Positions 52,087 through 61,785 are shown, counted from the first letter of the stretch. The stretch is DNA of 64,000 bases from Psychrobacter jeotgali (GCF_904846315.1 NZ_CAJHAF010000001.1:248001-312000), one strand, 5' to 3'. The notes: generated by a model not told the origin, from the letters alone. Numbers and translations: made by a program.

Positions 52087-54705
52087 ATGAAACATATTGC
52101 CGATGAAAAATCTATCAAAGGTGGTCAGTACGATAAAGTACCGGAAAATTATAGCGGTACGGTCTATATTTGTCCTATGCATCCAGAAGTAAGAGATGTT
52201 GAAAAAAGTGACTGCCCAATATGTGGCATGTTTCTTAAGCCTGAAGACGAGGTTGCTGAATCCAACAACCATGAAGATAGTCATGCGCATTGTCATGGAG
52301 CGAATGCTAATAATAGTAATGAGGTAAATTCTGTCGAAGACGATAAGTACGACAAGATACCGGAAAATTACAGCGGTACGGTCTATATTTGTCCTATGCA
52401 TCCAGAAGTAAGAGATGTTGAAAAAAGTGACTGCCCAATATGTGGCATGTTTCTTAAACCTGAAGACGAAGTTGCTAAAGATGATAGTCACGCTAGCTGT
52501 CATGGAAAGGATACTGATAGTAGCGGAGTAAAATCTGTTAAAGGCGGTAAATACGATAAAGTACCTGCTGATTACGATGGCACGGTATATACCTGTCCTA
52601 TGCATCCTGAAGTGAGAGACGTTAGAAATAGCGGTTGTCCGATATGTGGTATGGCGCTTGAGCCCGAAACGCTTACTATCGGTGAAGAGGACACCTCAGA
52701 GCTTGACGACATGACTCGTCGTTTTTGGATATGTACCGTGTTGACTGTACCGCTATTAATATATGTGATGAGCGGTATGTTTGACTTAAACGTAGTTAAT
52801 TTTAGTCAGTATGGTATCTCTTCAAAGATCTTACAATGGGCTGAGTTAGTGCTCGCGACCCCTGTAGTGCTTTGGGGCGCCGCCCCGTTTTTCGTCCGTG
52901 GCTGGCAGTCTATAAAAAGCCGCAATCTAAATATGTTTACCTTGATTGCGATAGGCGTAGGCGCTGCTTATATTTTTAGTATTGTCGCGACCTTTTTTCC
53001 CGATATTTTCCCAGACAGTTTCAGAGATGCCTCTGGTCAAGTCGGAGTCTACTATGAAGCGGCAGCGGTCATTGTGACCTTGGTGCTACTGGGTCAAGTA
53101 TTAGAGCTCAAAGCTAGAAGTCAAACTTCAGGTGCGATTAGAGCTTTGCTTGAGCTCGCACCACCAACCGCAAGACGTGTCGATGAAAACGGTGAAGAAG
53201 TCGAAGTCTCGCTTGATGAGGTCGTCACTGGCGATAAGCTACGGGTTAAACCAGGTGAGAAACTACCCGTAGATGGTACAGTGATCGATGGTAATAGTAG
53301 TGTTGATGAATCAATGGTGACGGGTGAGCCAATCCCTGTATCAAAAGTAGCAGGAGATACAGTGACTGGTGGTACGGTAAATGGCACCGGAACGCTATTA
53401 GTCGAAGCGGTCAATGTTGGAGCAGATTCAGTATTATCTAAAATTGTACAAATGGTTGCTGAAGCCCAGCGTAGCCGCGCGCCTATCCAGCGCTTGGTAG
53501 ATCAAGTGGCGGGTTGGTTCGTACCTATTGTTATTGTCAGCTCTATCATAACCTTTATTGTCTGGGCGATATTCGGCCCTGAGCCCGCTATGGCCTATGC
53601 CTTGGTTAACGCGATTGCGGTACTGATTATTGCTTGTCCTTGTGCCCTTGGTCTAGCGACGCCGATGTCCATTATGGTTGGTACCGGCAAAGGCGCGCAA
53701 AACGGAGTCCTCATCAAAAATGCTGAAGCGTTAGAGAGTATGGAAAAAGTCGATACCATTGTCGTCGACAAGACCGGAACACTAACCGCTGGTAAGCCCG
53801 AGCTTACCGCAATTGATGCGCAGGTAGGTCAAGATGAAGACGAGTTCCTCGCATTGGTAGCCTCAGTAGAAAGCGCTAGCGAGCATCCTTTAGCAGAAGC
53901 TATCGTTAGAGCAGCTCAAGAAAGATCACTCATTATTCCTAAAGCTACTGACTTTAATTCGACTACTGGCGAAGGCGTACAAGCCGTGGTCGATGGTAAG
54001 AAAGTCGCTATTGGTAACTCTAAGCTTATGGAAAGCCTAAATAGTTTTGATAATGAGCTGTCCACTAAAGCTGATGTCCGTAGAAAAGACGGTGAAACGG
54101 TAATGTTTGTGGCTATAGACGGTAAAGCTGCTGGTATTATTTCAGTTGCTGACCCTATTAAACCAAGCACTAAAGAGGCTATTTCACTGCTTCATGACGC
54201 AGGTTTAAAAGTTGTGATGCTAACCGGTGACAACGAAAAAACCGCGCAGGCAGTCGCCAATAAACTAGGTATTGATGAAGTTCATGCGGATGTCTCACCA
54301 GAGGATAAAAACCGTATCGTCAAAGAAATGCAAGACAGCGGTAAATTGGTCGCTATGGCGGGTGATGGTATCAACGACGCACCAGCGCTAGCGCAAGCTA
54401 ATGTTGGTATCGCTATGGGAACCGGTACCGATGTGGCGATGGAGAGTGCGGGCATTACCCTGCTAAAAGGTGATTTAATGGGCATTGCCAAAGCTTATAA
54501 GCTTAGCCACGCCACCATGCGCAATATCAGACAGAATCTGTTTTTTGCCTTTATCTACAATGCACTTGGTGTTCCTATTGCCGCAGGTGTGCTCTATCCC
54601 ATATTTGGGCTTCTGCTCAGTCCGATGATAGCAGCGGCAGCGATGAGCTTGTCGTCATTCTCGGTGATTGCTAACGCGCTGCGATTGCGCCGTTTGAAAC
54701 TATAA
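52087..54705 (+). CDS. copper-translocating P-type ATPase with three HMBD repeats
   Basis: 872 residues from the ATG with AAGGAG; the frame opens at a TTG 21 bases upstream. Three N-terminal metal-binding repeats of the YHS-like kind (each CPMHPEV then CPICGM, near residues 30, 103 and 173) are joined by His-rich linkers; the usual HMA domain is absent. The catalytic core is complete: [12 protein letters not shown] near 516, DKTGTLT near 561, SEHPLAEAI, and [10 protein letters not shown] near 758. It is a P1B-type exporter moving Cu(I) or Ag(I) out of the cytoplasm. The first two repeats are nearly identical in DNA over 118 bp, a recent internal duplication. Confidence 0.93.
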   Translation: MKHIADEKSIKGGQYDKVPENYSGTVYICPMHPEVRDVEKSDCPICGMFLKPEDEVAESNNHEDSHAHCHGANANNSNEVNSVEDDKYDKIPENYSGTVYICPMHPEVRDVEKSDCPICGMFLKPEDEVAKDDSHASCHGKDTDSSGVKSVKGGKYDKVPADYDGTVYTCPMHPEVRDVRNSGCPICGMALEPETLTIGEEDTSELDDMTRRFWICTVLTVPLLIYVMSGMFDLNVVNFSQYGISSKILQWAELVLATPVVLWGAAPFFVRGWQSIKSRNLNMFTLIAIGVGAAYIFSIVATFFPDIFPDSFRDASGQVGVYYEAAAVIVTLVLLGQVLELKARSQTSGAIRALLELAPPTARRVDENGEEVEVSLDEVVTGDKLRVKPGEKLPVDGTVIDGNSSVDESMVTGEPIPVSKVAGDTVTGGTVNGTGTLLVEAVNVGADSVLSKIVQMVAEAQRSRAPIQRLVDQVAGWFVPIVIVSSIITFIVWAIFGPEPAMAYALVNAIAVLIIACPCALGLATPMSIMVGTGKGAQNGVLIKNAEALESMEKVDTIVVDKTGTLTAGKPELTAIDAQVGQDEDEFLALVASVESASEHPLAEAIVRAAQERSLIIPKATDFNSTTGEGVQAVVDGKKVAIGNSKLMESLNSFDNELSTKADVRRKDGETVMFVAIDGKAAGIISVADPIKPSTKEAISLLHDAGLKVVMLTGDNEKTAQAVANKLGIDEVHADVSPEDKNRIVKEMQDSGKLVAMAGDGINDAPALAQANVGIAMGTGTDVAMESAGITLLKGDLMGIAKAYKLSHATMRNIRQNLFFAFIYNALGVPIAAGVLYPIFGLLLSPMIAAAAMSLSSFSVIANALRLRRLKL
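52141..52477 (+). repeat. internal duplicated metal-binding repeat DNA
   Basis: 52141-52258 and 52360-52477 are almost identical (about three mismatches) at a 219-bp (73-codon) offset. The third repeat has the same protein pattern but diverged DNA. Confidence 0.85.
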
Positions 54706-54785
54706 TTCTGGTACGGTAAAAAGTGTTCTAAAGCACACTGACACATACTGGTCTAAACAAGATCACAAAATATAAGGATACCGTT

Positions 54786-55070
54786 ATGGGCAGCTTTTCT
54801 ATTACACATTGGCTGATTTTATTGGTCGTAGTGGTGGTCGTATTTGGTACTGCCAAGCTTAAAAATGCAGGTAAAGATTTAGGCGGTGCGGTGAAGGGTT
54901 TTAAAGAAGCGGTCAAAGATGAAGAACCTGAGAATGCTCGCAAAAATCATGTGCTTAGCCATGAAAATAGTACGCCAGCTGCAAGTAATGATTTAAATAC
55001 GCGTGTAGGTAATCAGGCTGATGATATGGAAATCAGCCCTATTTCCACTGATGACCAGCCTAAAGTATGA
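54786..55070 (+). CDS. tatA: Tat translocase subunit TatA
   Basis: 94 residues. Short N-terminal membrane helix ([16 protein letters not shown]), then the amphipathic helix with [17 protein letters not shown] and an acidic-polar tail. TatA oligomers form the transport pore for folded proteins. It is the first of three consecutive genes tatA-tatB-tatC. AAGGATACC precedes the ATG. Presence inside a copper island with a Tat-dependent CopA suggests a dedicated or relocated Tat system. Confidence 0.92.
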   Translation: MGSFSITHWLILLVVVVVVFGTAKLKNAGKDLGGAVKGFKEAVKDEEPENARKNHVLSHENSTPAASNDLNTRVGNQADDMEISPISTDDQPKV

Positions 55071-55125
55071 AGCGCGCCGCTTATAAATAGCGGCACTAAG
55101 TAGTCTATTAATATATGTGACTGTT

Positions 55126-55509
55126 ATGTTTGATATTGGGTTTTCCGAATTACTCTTGTTTGGCGTCATTGCTTTAATCGTATTGGGCCCAGAAAAACTG
55201 CCGCAAGCCGCACGTACCGCTGGGCAATGGTATGCCAAACTGCGCCGTACAGTATCCACTCTACAATCTGAAATAGAAGCTGAGCTTGATCTAGCTGAAA
55301 CACGTCAACAAATGCAAAATGAACTTGCGAAAATCCGTCAGACCGAGTCGGATATGAAGCGCGAATTAGCAGAAATGCGTGGCAGTATGCAAAAGTTTGA
55401 GCAGTCACAGAACCAAAGCCTAGACGCTTCACATCAGTCAAACACTCCTCAGCAGCAAAATCATCAGCCAGATACTTCCTCTTCTTCAGCTATAGAGAAG
55501 GGGGGATAA
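55126..55509 (+). CDS. tatB: Tat translocase subunit TatB
   Basis: 127 residues from ATG (MFDIGFSELLLFGVIALIVLG); the frame opens nine bases earlier at GTG. One membrane helix with the Glu at position 8 and PEKLP hinge, then a long amphipathic and coiled helix and a Gln/Ser-rich tail. TatB forms the substrate receptor with TatC. The stop codon is directly followed by tatC. Confidence 0.92.
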   Translation: MFDIGFSELLLFGVIALIVLGPEKLPQAARTAGQWYAKLRRTVSTLQSEIEAELDLAETRQQMQNELAKIRQTESDMKRELAEMRGSMQKFEQSQNQSLDASHQSNTPQQQNHQPDTSSSSAIEKGG

Positions 55510-56343
55510 ATGAGCTTATTTAAGCGCCAAAAAAGTCGCCAAAGAAAGTTAGCAAATACAGATGCTAAGGCGTCAGATGCTACCCATAATGTTGAGACTG
55601 ATAATGTGCTGAATGCGCTTAGCGACATGCCTATTACTGAGCATTTGATTGAATTACGCAAGCATCTCATCAAAATATGCGTAGCCGTTTTGATCGTCTT
55701 CTTAGCATTGGTAGGGTTTTCGCGTGAGCTCTACAATCTTTTATCAGACCCTCTGGTTGCGCAGCTGCCTGCGAATTCGACTATGATTGCTACTGATATT
55801 ACCTCGAACTTTATGGCACCTATTCGCTTGACGATTTTCGTTGCTGCCTTTGTAGTGATGCCGTATATTCTGTATCAAATTTGGTCATTTATAGCGCCTG
55901 GATTATATAAAAAAGAGAAAAAAATCACTATTCCAGTGCTGATATCTTCGATATTCCTATTTTATTCTGGTGTCGCTTTTGCCTACTTTGTGGTACTCAA
56001 AGGCGTATTGAAGTTCTTTATTTTATTCGCTCCGCAAAACGTTATACCTATGACCGATATCGACAGTTATTTAAGCTTTGCGCTAAAGTTATTTATGGTA
56101 TTTGGACTCACTTTTGAGATTCCAGTGGTTACTTTATTATTGATAATGGTCGGTATCATATCCACTCAGAGTCTAGAGAGTAAGCGCCGATATATCATCG
56201 TCGGTTGTTTTGCTGTGTCAGCGGTAGTCACACCGCCCGATGGGGTGTCAATGCTATTGCTCGCGATTCCAATGTGGCTACTGTTCGAGTTAGGTTTGTT
56301 TTTAGCGAAAGTACTCATTAAAGAAGAGCGTAAAACCGTATAA
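55510..56343 (+). CDS. tatC: Tat translocase subunit TatC
   Basis: 277 residues with six membrane helices. Conserved start of the domain: PITEHLIELRKHLIK near residue 40, with the Glu and Arg that read the twin-arginine signal. The FFILFAPQNVIPMTDIDSYLSF and later SQ-type loops are typical. The 38-residue N-terminal extension before the domain is polar and longer than usual. It abuts tatB (no gap), so the genes are co-translated. Confidence 0.93.
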   Translation: MSLFKRQKSRQRKLANTDAKASDATHNVETDNVLNALSDMPITEHLIELRKHLIKICVAVLIVFLALVGFSRELYNLLSDPLVAQLPANSTMIATDITSNFMAPIRLTIFVAAFVVMPYILYQIWSFIAPGLYKKEKKITIPVLISSIFLFYSGVAFAYFVVLKGVLKFFILFAPQNVIPMTDIDSYLSFALKLFMVFGLTFEIPVVTLLLIMVGIISTQSLESKRRYIIVGCFAVSAVVTPPDGVSMLLLAIPMWLLFELGLFLAKVLIKEERKTV

Positions 56344-56518
56344 CCTTGCAAAGTAGCTAATTTATAAACTAGATATATTGCAAATTAAGTATCTTGCAAA
56401 ATGACTATTTCGTAAAGTAACTATAAAAATAACCTTATCTTAAACATTTAAGACACTTTTTTTATTTTGGCTGTCCCCTAAACCCTATCAGTACATTCAA
56501 CTTAGTAATGAGATTTAA

Positions 56519-57811
56519 ATGGAATCCCTAATTAATAATAAAAACAAAACGAATGATAATCTGGCAAATCAGCTTAATCAAGAGTGCTATTGCCGTACTT
56601 TAGATCGTAAAGCGCTTAATAACAGCCTGCAAGATCAATTAGTAAACACAAGAGATAATCCACTAGGAGCCAATGAGCTTAATAAGCTGTTTTCAGCGAC
56701 ACCGGTGTTTGTCCCTAAGACAGAGATAGAAGCAATGGTGCGAATCATCGCAGCTATTGAGTCGACTGCTAGACTACCGTCATATCAACAGCAAGTACTG
56801 TCGTGGGCACCCAATATCGCGGCTTTCGATCCGGGGCCAATAGGGGCCTTTATGGGTTATGACTTTCACTTAGGGAGCGATGACCCCAAGCTTATTGAGA
56901 TCAATACCAATGCTGGAGGCGCATTTTTAAACGTAGCACTTGCCCGCGCACAAAAACACTGCTGTCGCCCCTCAGAGCAAAGTGTTGCTACTACTAAAAT
57001 GCTTGATGGGTTTGAAGAAGCGGTCGCTAATATGTTCATACAAGAATGGCAGCGACAATCGGCAACTAGCATGCCCAATCGCATTGCTATTGTGGATAAT
57101 GAGCCCAAAAGCCAGTTCATGTATTTGGAGTTTCAGCTGGCCTGCCAACTACTTCAAGCTAAAGGCATTGATACCGTTATACTCGATCCGTCTGAGCTTA
57201 ACTATGCTGATGGTGTACTGACAGCTCATAGCAAGCCCATTGATATGATCTATAATCGGTTAGTCGATTTCGCCTTTGAAAACCCCAACCACGCCGTGCT
57301 TAAAAGTGCCTATTTAGAGGGTGCGGTAGTAGTAACCCCCAATCCGCATGCCCATGCTATATTCGCTAATAAGCGCAACCTGACTTTACTATCCGATACG
57401 CAAACTTTGCAGTCGTGGGGACTAGGTGATGATGATGCAGAATATCTAAAAAAGTCAGTACCAACTACCAGAATGGTTACAAAAGAGGATGCAGCAGAAT
57501 TATGGCGTACTCGGAGACAATTGTTTTTTAAGCCAGTAGCTGGTTATGGTAGTAAGGGCGTTTACCGTGGCAGCAAGATTACCCGCCGCGTATTCGAGAC
57601 TATTTTAGATGAAAGCTATATTGCGCAGACCTTTATCCCTGCTACAGAGCGATCAATAAAGATTGATGATGTGGTGACGACTAGAAAGGTAGATATACGT
57701 CTTTATACCTATGCAGGACAGCTGCTACTAACTGCTGGGCGTATCTATCAAGGCCAAGCGACTAACTTTCGCACACCAGGGGGTGGCTTTGCGCCTGTTT
57801 TTCAAGTCTGA
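56519..57811 (+). CDS. ATP-grasp protein, function unknown
   Basis: 430 residues, soluble. The middle reads YDFHLGSDDPKLIEINTNAG, and later KPVAGYGSKGVYRGSKI near 340 and DIRLYTYAG near 395 give an ATP-grasp pattern, with the nucleotide Lys in FFKPVAGYGSKG. It resembles circularly permuted or glutathionylspermidine-synthase-like ATP-grasp enzymes that join a carboxylate to an amine. The substrate is unknown. It stands alone 175 bp after tatC. I see no metal-binding feature. Confidence 0.7.
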   Translation: MESLINNKNKTNDNLANQLNQECYCRTLDRKALNNSLQDQLVNTRDNPLGANELNKLFSATPVFVPKTEIEAMVRIIAAIESTARLPSYQQQVLSWAPNIAAFDPGPIGAFMGYDFHLGSDDPKLIEINTNAGGAFLNVALARAQKHCCRPSEQSVATTKMLDGFEEAVANMFIQEWQRQSATSMPNRIAIVDNEPKSQFMYLEFQLACQLLQAKGIDTVILDPSELNYADGVLTAHSKPIDMIYNRLVDFAFENPNHAVLKSAYLEGAVVVTPNPHAHAIFANKRNLTLLSDTQTLQSWGLGDDDAEYLKKSVPTTRMVTKEDAAELWRTRRQLFFKPVAGYGSKGVYRGSKITRRVFETILDESYIAQTFIPATERSIKIDDVVTTRKVDIRLYTYAGQLLLTAGRIYQGQATNFRTPGGGFAPVFQV

Positions 57812-57912
57812 ACATAGCATGAACATGTAGCTTTGGCTTCTTAAGTAACGTTTACTAGTTTAATTATTCTGCATACCAACTTATCAATAAAACATCATGC
57901 TGAATTGGAAAG

Positions 57913-58242
57913 ATGATGATCCAAACCGTTATCCACTACTTCCTGCATTTTGGCATGCCGTTGATTATTGCCTATACTTTTTTTCGTGATGATTACAAAC
58001 GAGTATATTTGATTCTTTTAGCAACCATGCTGGTAGATTTAGATCACTTGCTAGCAACACCTGTTTTCTTACCTGATCGCTGTAGTATTAATTTTCATCC
58101 ATTACATACTTACTATGCAATGGCAGTTTATGCGGCTATGCTATTTCTACCAAAGCCCTATAGAATAATTGGTCTAGGATTGTTACTACATATGCTGACT
58201 GATTCAAATGACTGCGTAATGACCTATCTGAATAGACTCTAG
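57913..58242 (+). CDS. small membrane protein, DUF6122-like
   Basis: 109 residues with about three membrane helices. The motif HYFLHFGMPLIIAY with MLVDLDHLLATP and FHPLHT has the His/Asp pattern of a family of membrane metal-dependent hydrolase-like proteins (YdjM kin, DUF6122). Function unknown. The next gene is 106 bp away on the same strand. Confidence 0.65.
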   Translation: MMIQTVIHYFLHFGMPLIIAYTFFRDDYKRVYLILLATMLVDLDHLLATPVFLPDRCSINFHPLHTYYAMAVYAAMLFLPKPYRIIGLGLLLHMLTDSNDCVMTYLNRL

Positions 58243-58348
58243 TGCTTATGCGTAGTCGTTAGCTATAGTGAAAAAATTATACAGGATTAGTTAAAATAAA
58301 TAGGGTAATCTTCCTTTAATGTCGTTCCTTCCTCAAAAAGGATAAAAA

Positions 58349-58789
58349 GTGATTCTGGCAATTATAATGGCAGCAATTCTGATCGCTGTCTGCACAGCAA
58401 TACATTACGGCGCATTAAAACTCTCGTCACAGTTTGTGACGCCGTCTCGCCATATAGGACATTGCCTTGGAGTCGCAGTCGGCTCAATTGTAATTGCTCA
58501 CACGTTCGAGGCCTTGCTTTACGCTGCTGGCTTTTGGATTGCTGTTTACGGCTTTGAAATCGGTAACCTCGTATCGTCCTCATCTAGCGATAGTAGCTCC
58601 CTTAATTTTATGGACTACTTTTACTTCTCGCTAGTTAACTTCACAACGCTTGGGCGAGGCGATCTCATGCCTACTGGACATCTACGATTTATGGCCGCGA
58701 TGGAAGCCTTTCACGGTTTCCTACTGATCACAGCCTCTGGAAGCTTTGTTCTTCAGGTCATGAGTGGTAAAAAACCCCTCTCAAGTTAG
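58349..58789 (+). CDS. two-helix ion-channel-like membrane protein
   Basis: 146 residues with a GTG start supported by AAAGGA. Helices at about 2-22, 38-68, 85-98 and 115-135. The pore-like segment NFTTLGRGDLMPTG resembles the potassium-channel filter T-x-G-x-G-D, with Leu and Arg in the variable places, so selectivity is uncertain. It follows the Ion_trans_2 layout (helix, pore loop, helix). It is a single gene; the substrate ion cannot be read. Confidence 0.7.
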   Translation: MILAIIMAAILIAVCTAIHYGALKLSSQFVTPSRHIGHCLGVAVGSIVIAHTFEALLYAAGFWIAVYGFEIGNLVSSSSSDSSSLNFMDYFYFSLVNFTTLGRGDLMPTGHLRFMAAMEAFHGFLLITASGSFVLQVMSGKKPLSS

Positions 58790-58899
58790 CTACAAGCTCT
58801 CTCAACTATAGGTCGCGCTGAGATCCATAACTCACGTCAGGACACCGATATTATTCTGACACAGAAAAAATAGTTCAAATCGTTAGAAGGAATAAAGCT

Positions 58900-60384
58900 A
58901 TGACTCCAAACAATAAGGATCACCAAGACATTCATCAGTCTGCTATTGCTAATAAAACGTTAGATTCTGATGACAACTGGATCGAGAAAATATGGGCGTG
59001 GGCAGATGAGTTTGAGCTTAAAGAGTCCGAAATCCCTCGTGATAAAGAATCATTGCTAGCCCTAAAAAAGCTAGAGATCTTAGAGCCTGAACATGATGAG
59101 CAACACTCAAAAGACGTCTATAGAATAGCCTATCTACCCGATGAGCTTACCAACCTTACAAATCTAGTAGATATAACTATCAGTGGCATATATTCAAGTC
59201 ATTTACTGCCCAATATCGGTAAGCTCACTAATCTAACCAAACTGTCTATTAGTCACTCTAAACTTGTCGCATTACCTGAGAGCATCGGGCAACTGAGTTA
59301 TCTTACTGAACTCTTTATTGATCAAAGTGAACTCGAAGCGCTACCTGATAGTATTGGACAACTTCATAACCTTACTAAGATGTTCATTGGTCGCTGTCAG
59401 ATTCAATGTTTACCTGACAGCATTGGACAGCTTACTAAGCTTACGGTACTTGATATAGTTCACTGTGAGATTGAAGAACTGCCTGACAGCATAGGGCAGC
59501 TTATTAACCTCGCTAAGCTTTTTATTAGTTATTGCCCGCTCAAGCACTTGCCTGACAGCATAGGGCAACTCAAAAATTTAAATGAGCTTGATCTTATTAA
59601 CTGTGATCTCAAAGACCTACCTAGTAGTATTGGACAGCTTACCAACCTCAACAAGCTTTATATTAATCGTTGTCGTATTAAAGAGTTGCCCGCCAGCGTT
59701 GGACAACTGAGCAGTCTTACAGAGCTTTTTATTACTCATTGTGAGCTTGAAGAGCTACCTGATAGCATAGGCCAGCTTTTGAGCTTAACTCACCTTGACC
59801 TGCTTCACCTTGAACTAACGGAGCTACCCGATAGCTTTGGACACCTCATTAACCTTGCTGAGCTTAATATTATCAACTGTAAACTTAAAGTATTGCCTGA
59901 TAGCATCGGACAGCTCGTTAACTTAACTAAGCTCAATTTTAATCACTCTAAGCTTGAAGTCCTACCTGATAGCATAGGGCAGCTTATTAGCTTAACTGAG
60001 CTTTTTATTAGTCATGGCAAGTTTGACAAGCTACCTGATAGCGTAGGTCAACTTACTAATCTAGAGAAGCTTTATATTAACCATTGTAGCCTCAAAGAGC
60101 TGCCTGAAATCATAGGGCAACTTAAGAGTCTGACTGAGTTTTTTATCAGTTATTGTAAATTGGGCAAGCTACCTAATAGTATTGGTGAGCTTAATAATCT
60201 TGTTAAGCTTGAGCTTGTTTATTGTAATCTTAGAAACCTGCCAGATAATTTTACACAGCTGAATAGTTTGAGATGTATCAATCTTACTGGTAATCCTCTT
60301 GATAGGCTTTCTCCGAGGGTGAAATGTTATTTACGTTCTATTGATACAGTCTACGGTTGGGATAAACAATCATACTCTTTGTAG
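58900..60384 (+). CDS. leucine-rich repeat protein, 17 repeats
   Basis: 494 residues, cytoplasmic (no signal peptide or membrane helix). After an 80-residue cap, 17 repeats of 23 residues follow the pattern LPDSIGQLxxLTxLxIxxCxLxE. A C-terminal cap reads LSPRVKCYLRSIDTVYGWD. The repeats form a curved binding surface; the ligand is unknown. AGAAGGAAT precedes the ATG. An IS3-family element is inserted in the stop codon; the original gene would have ended one residue earlier (QSYS then TAG), so the protein is essentially intact. Confidence 0.85.
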   Translation: MTPNNKDHQDIHQSAIANKTLDSDDNWIEKIWAWADEFELKESEIPRDKESLLALKKLEILEPEHDEQHSKDVYRIAYLPDELTNLTNLVDITISGIYSSHLLPNIGKLTNLTKLSISHSKLVALPESIGQLSYLTELFIDQSELEALPDSIGQLHNLTKMFIGRCQIQCLPDSIGQLTKLTVLDIVHCEIEELPDSIGQLINLAKLFISYCPLKHLPDSIGQLKNLNELDLINCDLKDLPSSIGQLTNLNKLYINRCRIKELPASVGQLSSLTELFITHCELEELPDSIGQLLSLTHLDLLHLELTELPDSFGHLINLAELNIINCKLKVLPDSIGQLVNLTKLNFNHSKLEVLPDSIGQLISLTELFISHGKFDKLPDSVGQLTNLEKLYINHCSLKELPEIIGQLKSLTEFFISYCKLGKLPNSIGELNNLVKLELVYCNLRNLPDNFTQLNSLRCINLTGNPLDRLSPRVKCYLRSIDTVYGWDKQSYSL

Positions 60385-60413
60385 TGGCATAATGAAATAG
60401 GACAGTAGATAAG
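60380..60413. repeat. IS left inverted repeat
   Basis: Matches the right end at 21 of 34 positions by eye, including the first eight bases and an internal GACAGTA block. It supplies the last codon and stop of the LRR gene. Confidence 0.8.
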
Positions 60414-60446
60414 AGGTTATACTATCACCAAGACTGGAGAGAAGAT

Positions 60447-60758
60447 ATGACCACCAAACGCGGACGCTACAGCCAAGAATTTAAGCTAGAAGCCATTAAA
60501 CTGGTTGAAGATCAAGGCAGAAAGATACCAGAAGTAGCCAACTCATTAGGTATCGGCAAAACCACCTTAGAGAATTGGGTATATAAATACCGTAAAGAAC
60601 AGCAAGGTGTCATGCCATCAGAAGGCAAAGCCCTAACGCCTGAATTACGGCGTATACAAGAGCTTGAAAAACAGGTCAAGCAGCTTAAGATGGAGCGAGA
60701 TATATTAAAAAAGGCATCTGCTCTGCTAGCCCAAGACAATCTCAGCGTCTATCGCTAA
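60447..60758 (+). CDS. IS3-family transposase OrfA
   Basis: 103 residues. An HTH (EFKLEAIKLVEDQGRKIPEV, NSLGIGKTTLENWV) is followed by a leucine-zipper helix (LEKQVKQLKMERDILKKAS). It binds the inverted repeats. The slippery heptamer AAAAAAG at 60707-60713, read as A-AAA-AAG, lies near its end and permits -1 shifting into OrfB to make the active OrfAB. Confidence 0.9.
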   Translation: MTTKRGRYSQEFKLEAIKLVEDQGRKIPEVANSLGIGKTTLENWVYKYRKEQQGVMPSEGKALTPELRRIQELEKQVKQLKMERDILKKASALLAQDNLSVYR

Positions 60759-61630
60759 TAACCAAGCTTGCAGAGCATCATAAGCATATTAGCAAACACA
60801 AGCTATGTGAACTGTTTGGGATTGTTAGAAGCAGCTATTACAACAGTACTAAATCTAGGTCTATAGACCTTGAACTTATAAGGCTCAAAGCCTTAATCAG
60901 AGAAGTATTTGAGCAGTCAAATGGCTCGGCTGGTGCAAGGACGGTATCTGCTATCGTCACGCATCAACATGACATTAAACTCACACGCTACAGAGCAGGT
61001 AAGCTGATGGCACAAATGGGGTTGATTAGTCGACAGATAAAATCACATAAGTACAGGCGTTGTGAAAAATTCCATAAAGTTTATGGAAACATACTAGACC
61101 GTCAGTTTGCGCCCACTGCACCAAACCAAGTGTGGACAGGTGATGTTACTTATATTCGTATCAAAGGCGGATGGTGTTATTTAGCCATCGTTATGGATTT
61201 ATATGCTCGACGTATTGTTGGTTTTGCCTTGTCAGATAGCCCGAATACCCAGCTGACCACATCTGCACTAAAAATGGCATATCACATAAGACTTGAGCCT
61301 AAAGGCGTGCTGTTTCATTCAGATCAAGGCAGTCATTATACCAGTGAAGAGTATGCTAAATGCGTAGCCAAGTGCAATGGTATGTCGCATAGTATGAGCC
61401 GACGAGGCAACTGTTGGGACAATGCACCTACAGAGAGGTTCTTTAGAAGCTTTAAGACAGAGTGGATGCCAAAAAACGGCTATGACAATATTGATGAGGC
61501 TCGGCAGGCAGTAAATGATTATATTTGGGGCTATTATCAAAGTGTAAGACCACACAGCTTTAATGAGTATTTAACACCGAGCGAGAAAGAGAGACTTTAT
61601 TTCAACAAAAACCTCTTAAGTACTGTCTAA
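60713..61630 (+). CDS. IS3-family transposase OrfB (reached by -1 frameshift)
   Basis: 305 codons open in the -1 frame from the slippery site to the stop; no good start codon lies before the HTH_21-like region (FGIVRSSYYNSTKSRS), so expression as OrfAB is assumed. The rve integrase core has the DDE set: WTGDVTYI, FHSDQGSHYTS and PTERFFRSFKTEW. The end carries SVRPHSFNEYLTPSE. No internal stop or damage was seen. Confidence 0.88.
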   Translation, partial: GICSASPRQSQRLSLITKLAEHHKHISKHKLCELFGIVRSSYYNSTKSRSIDLELIRLKALIREVFEQSNGSAGARTVSAIVTHQHDIKLTRYRAGKLMAQMGLISRQIKSHKYRRCEKFHKVYGNILDRQFAPTAPNQVWTGDVTYIRIKGGWCYLAIVMDLYARRIVGFALSDSPNTQLTTSALKMAYHIRLEPKGVLFHSDQGSHYTSEEYAKCVAKCNGMSHSMSRRGNCWDNAPTERFFRSFKTEWMPKNGYDNIDEARQAVNDYIWGYYQSVRPHSFNEYLTPSEKERLYFNKNLLSTV

Positions 61631-61648
61631 AAATATTTGACCACTACA
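61615..61648. repeat. IS right inverted repeat
   Basis: The complement begins TGTAGTGG and shares GACAGTA with the left end. It overlaps the last codons of OrfB. A CTT target duplicate follows. Confidence 0.8.
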
Positions 61649-61740
61649 CTTAGCGGTTGTGCGATATTCACATCATACTCTTAGCAAACTTCAAACCCTA
61701 ATATTAACAACCTCACCTGAGTAAAATATCAATTTAAACG

Positions 61741-61785
61741 AAGGCTACTAACGCTATATATAGCATAGTGTTAGTAGCCTTTTTT
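61741..61785. terminator. strong terminator after the LRR/IS region
   Basis: Perfect 12-bp stem AAGGCTACTAAC (61741-61752) with GTTAGTAGCCTT (61770-61781), T run to 61785. A shorter inner pairing (CTAT with ATAG) is possible. It isolates hsdM from upstream transcription. Confidence 0.85.

Larger units (their letters stand above)
60380..61648 (+). mobile_element. intact IS3-family insertion sequence, 1269 bp
   Basis: The ends are imperfect inverted repeats of about 34 bp: TGTAGTGG and GACAGTA with AAG are shared by 60380-60413 and the complement of 61615-61648. The flanks carry a 3-bp direct duplication CTT (60377-60379 and 61649-61651), as is usual for IS3. Two overlapping frames with an A6G slippery site code for the transposase. 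The element looks complete and possibly active. Confidence 0.9.

Noticed and set aside
58900..60384. Idea that the IS truncated the LRR gene
   Set aside because: Removing the IS and one CTT duplicate gives TAG at once, so the original protein ended there.
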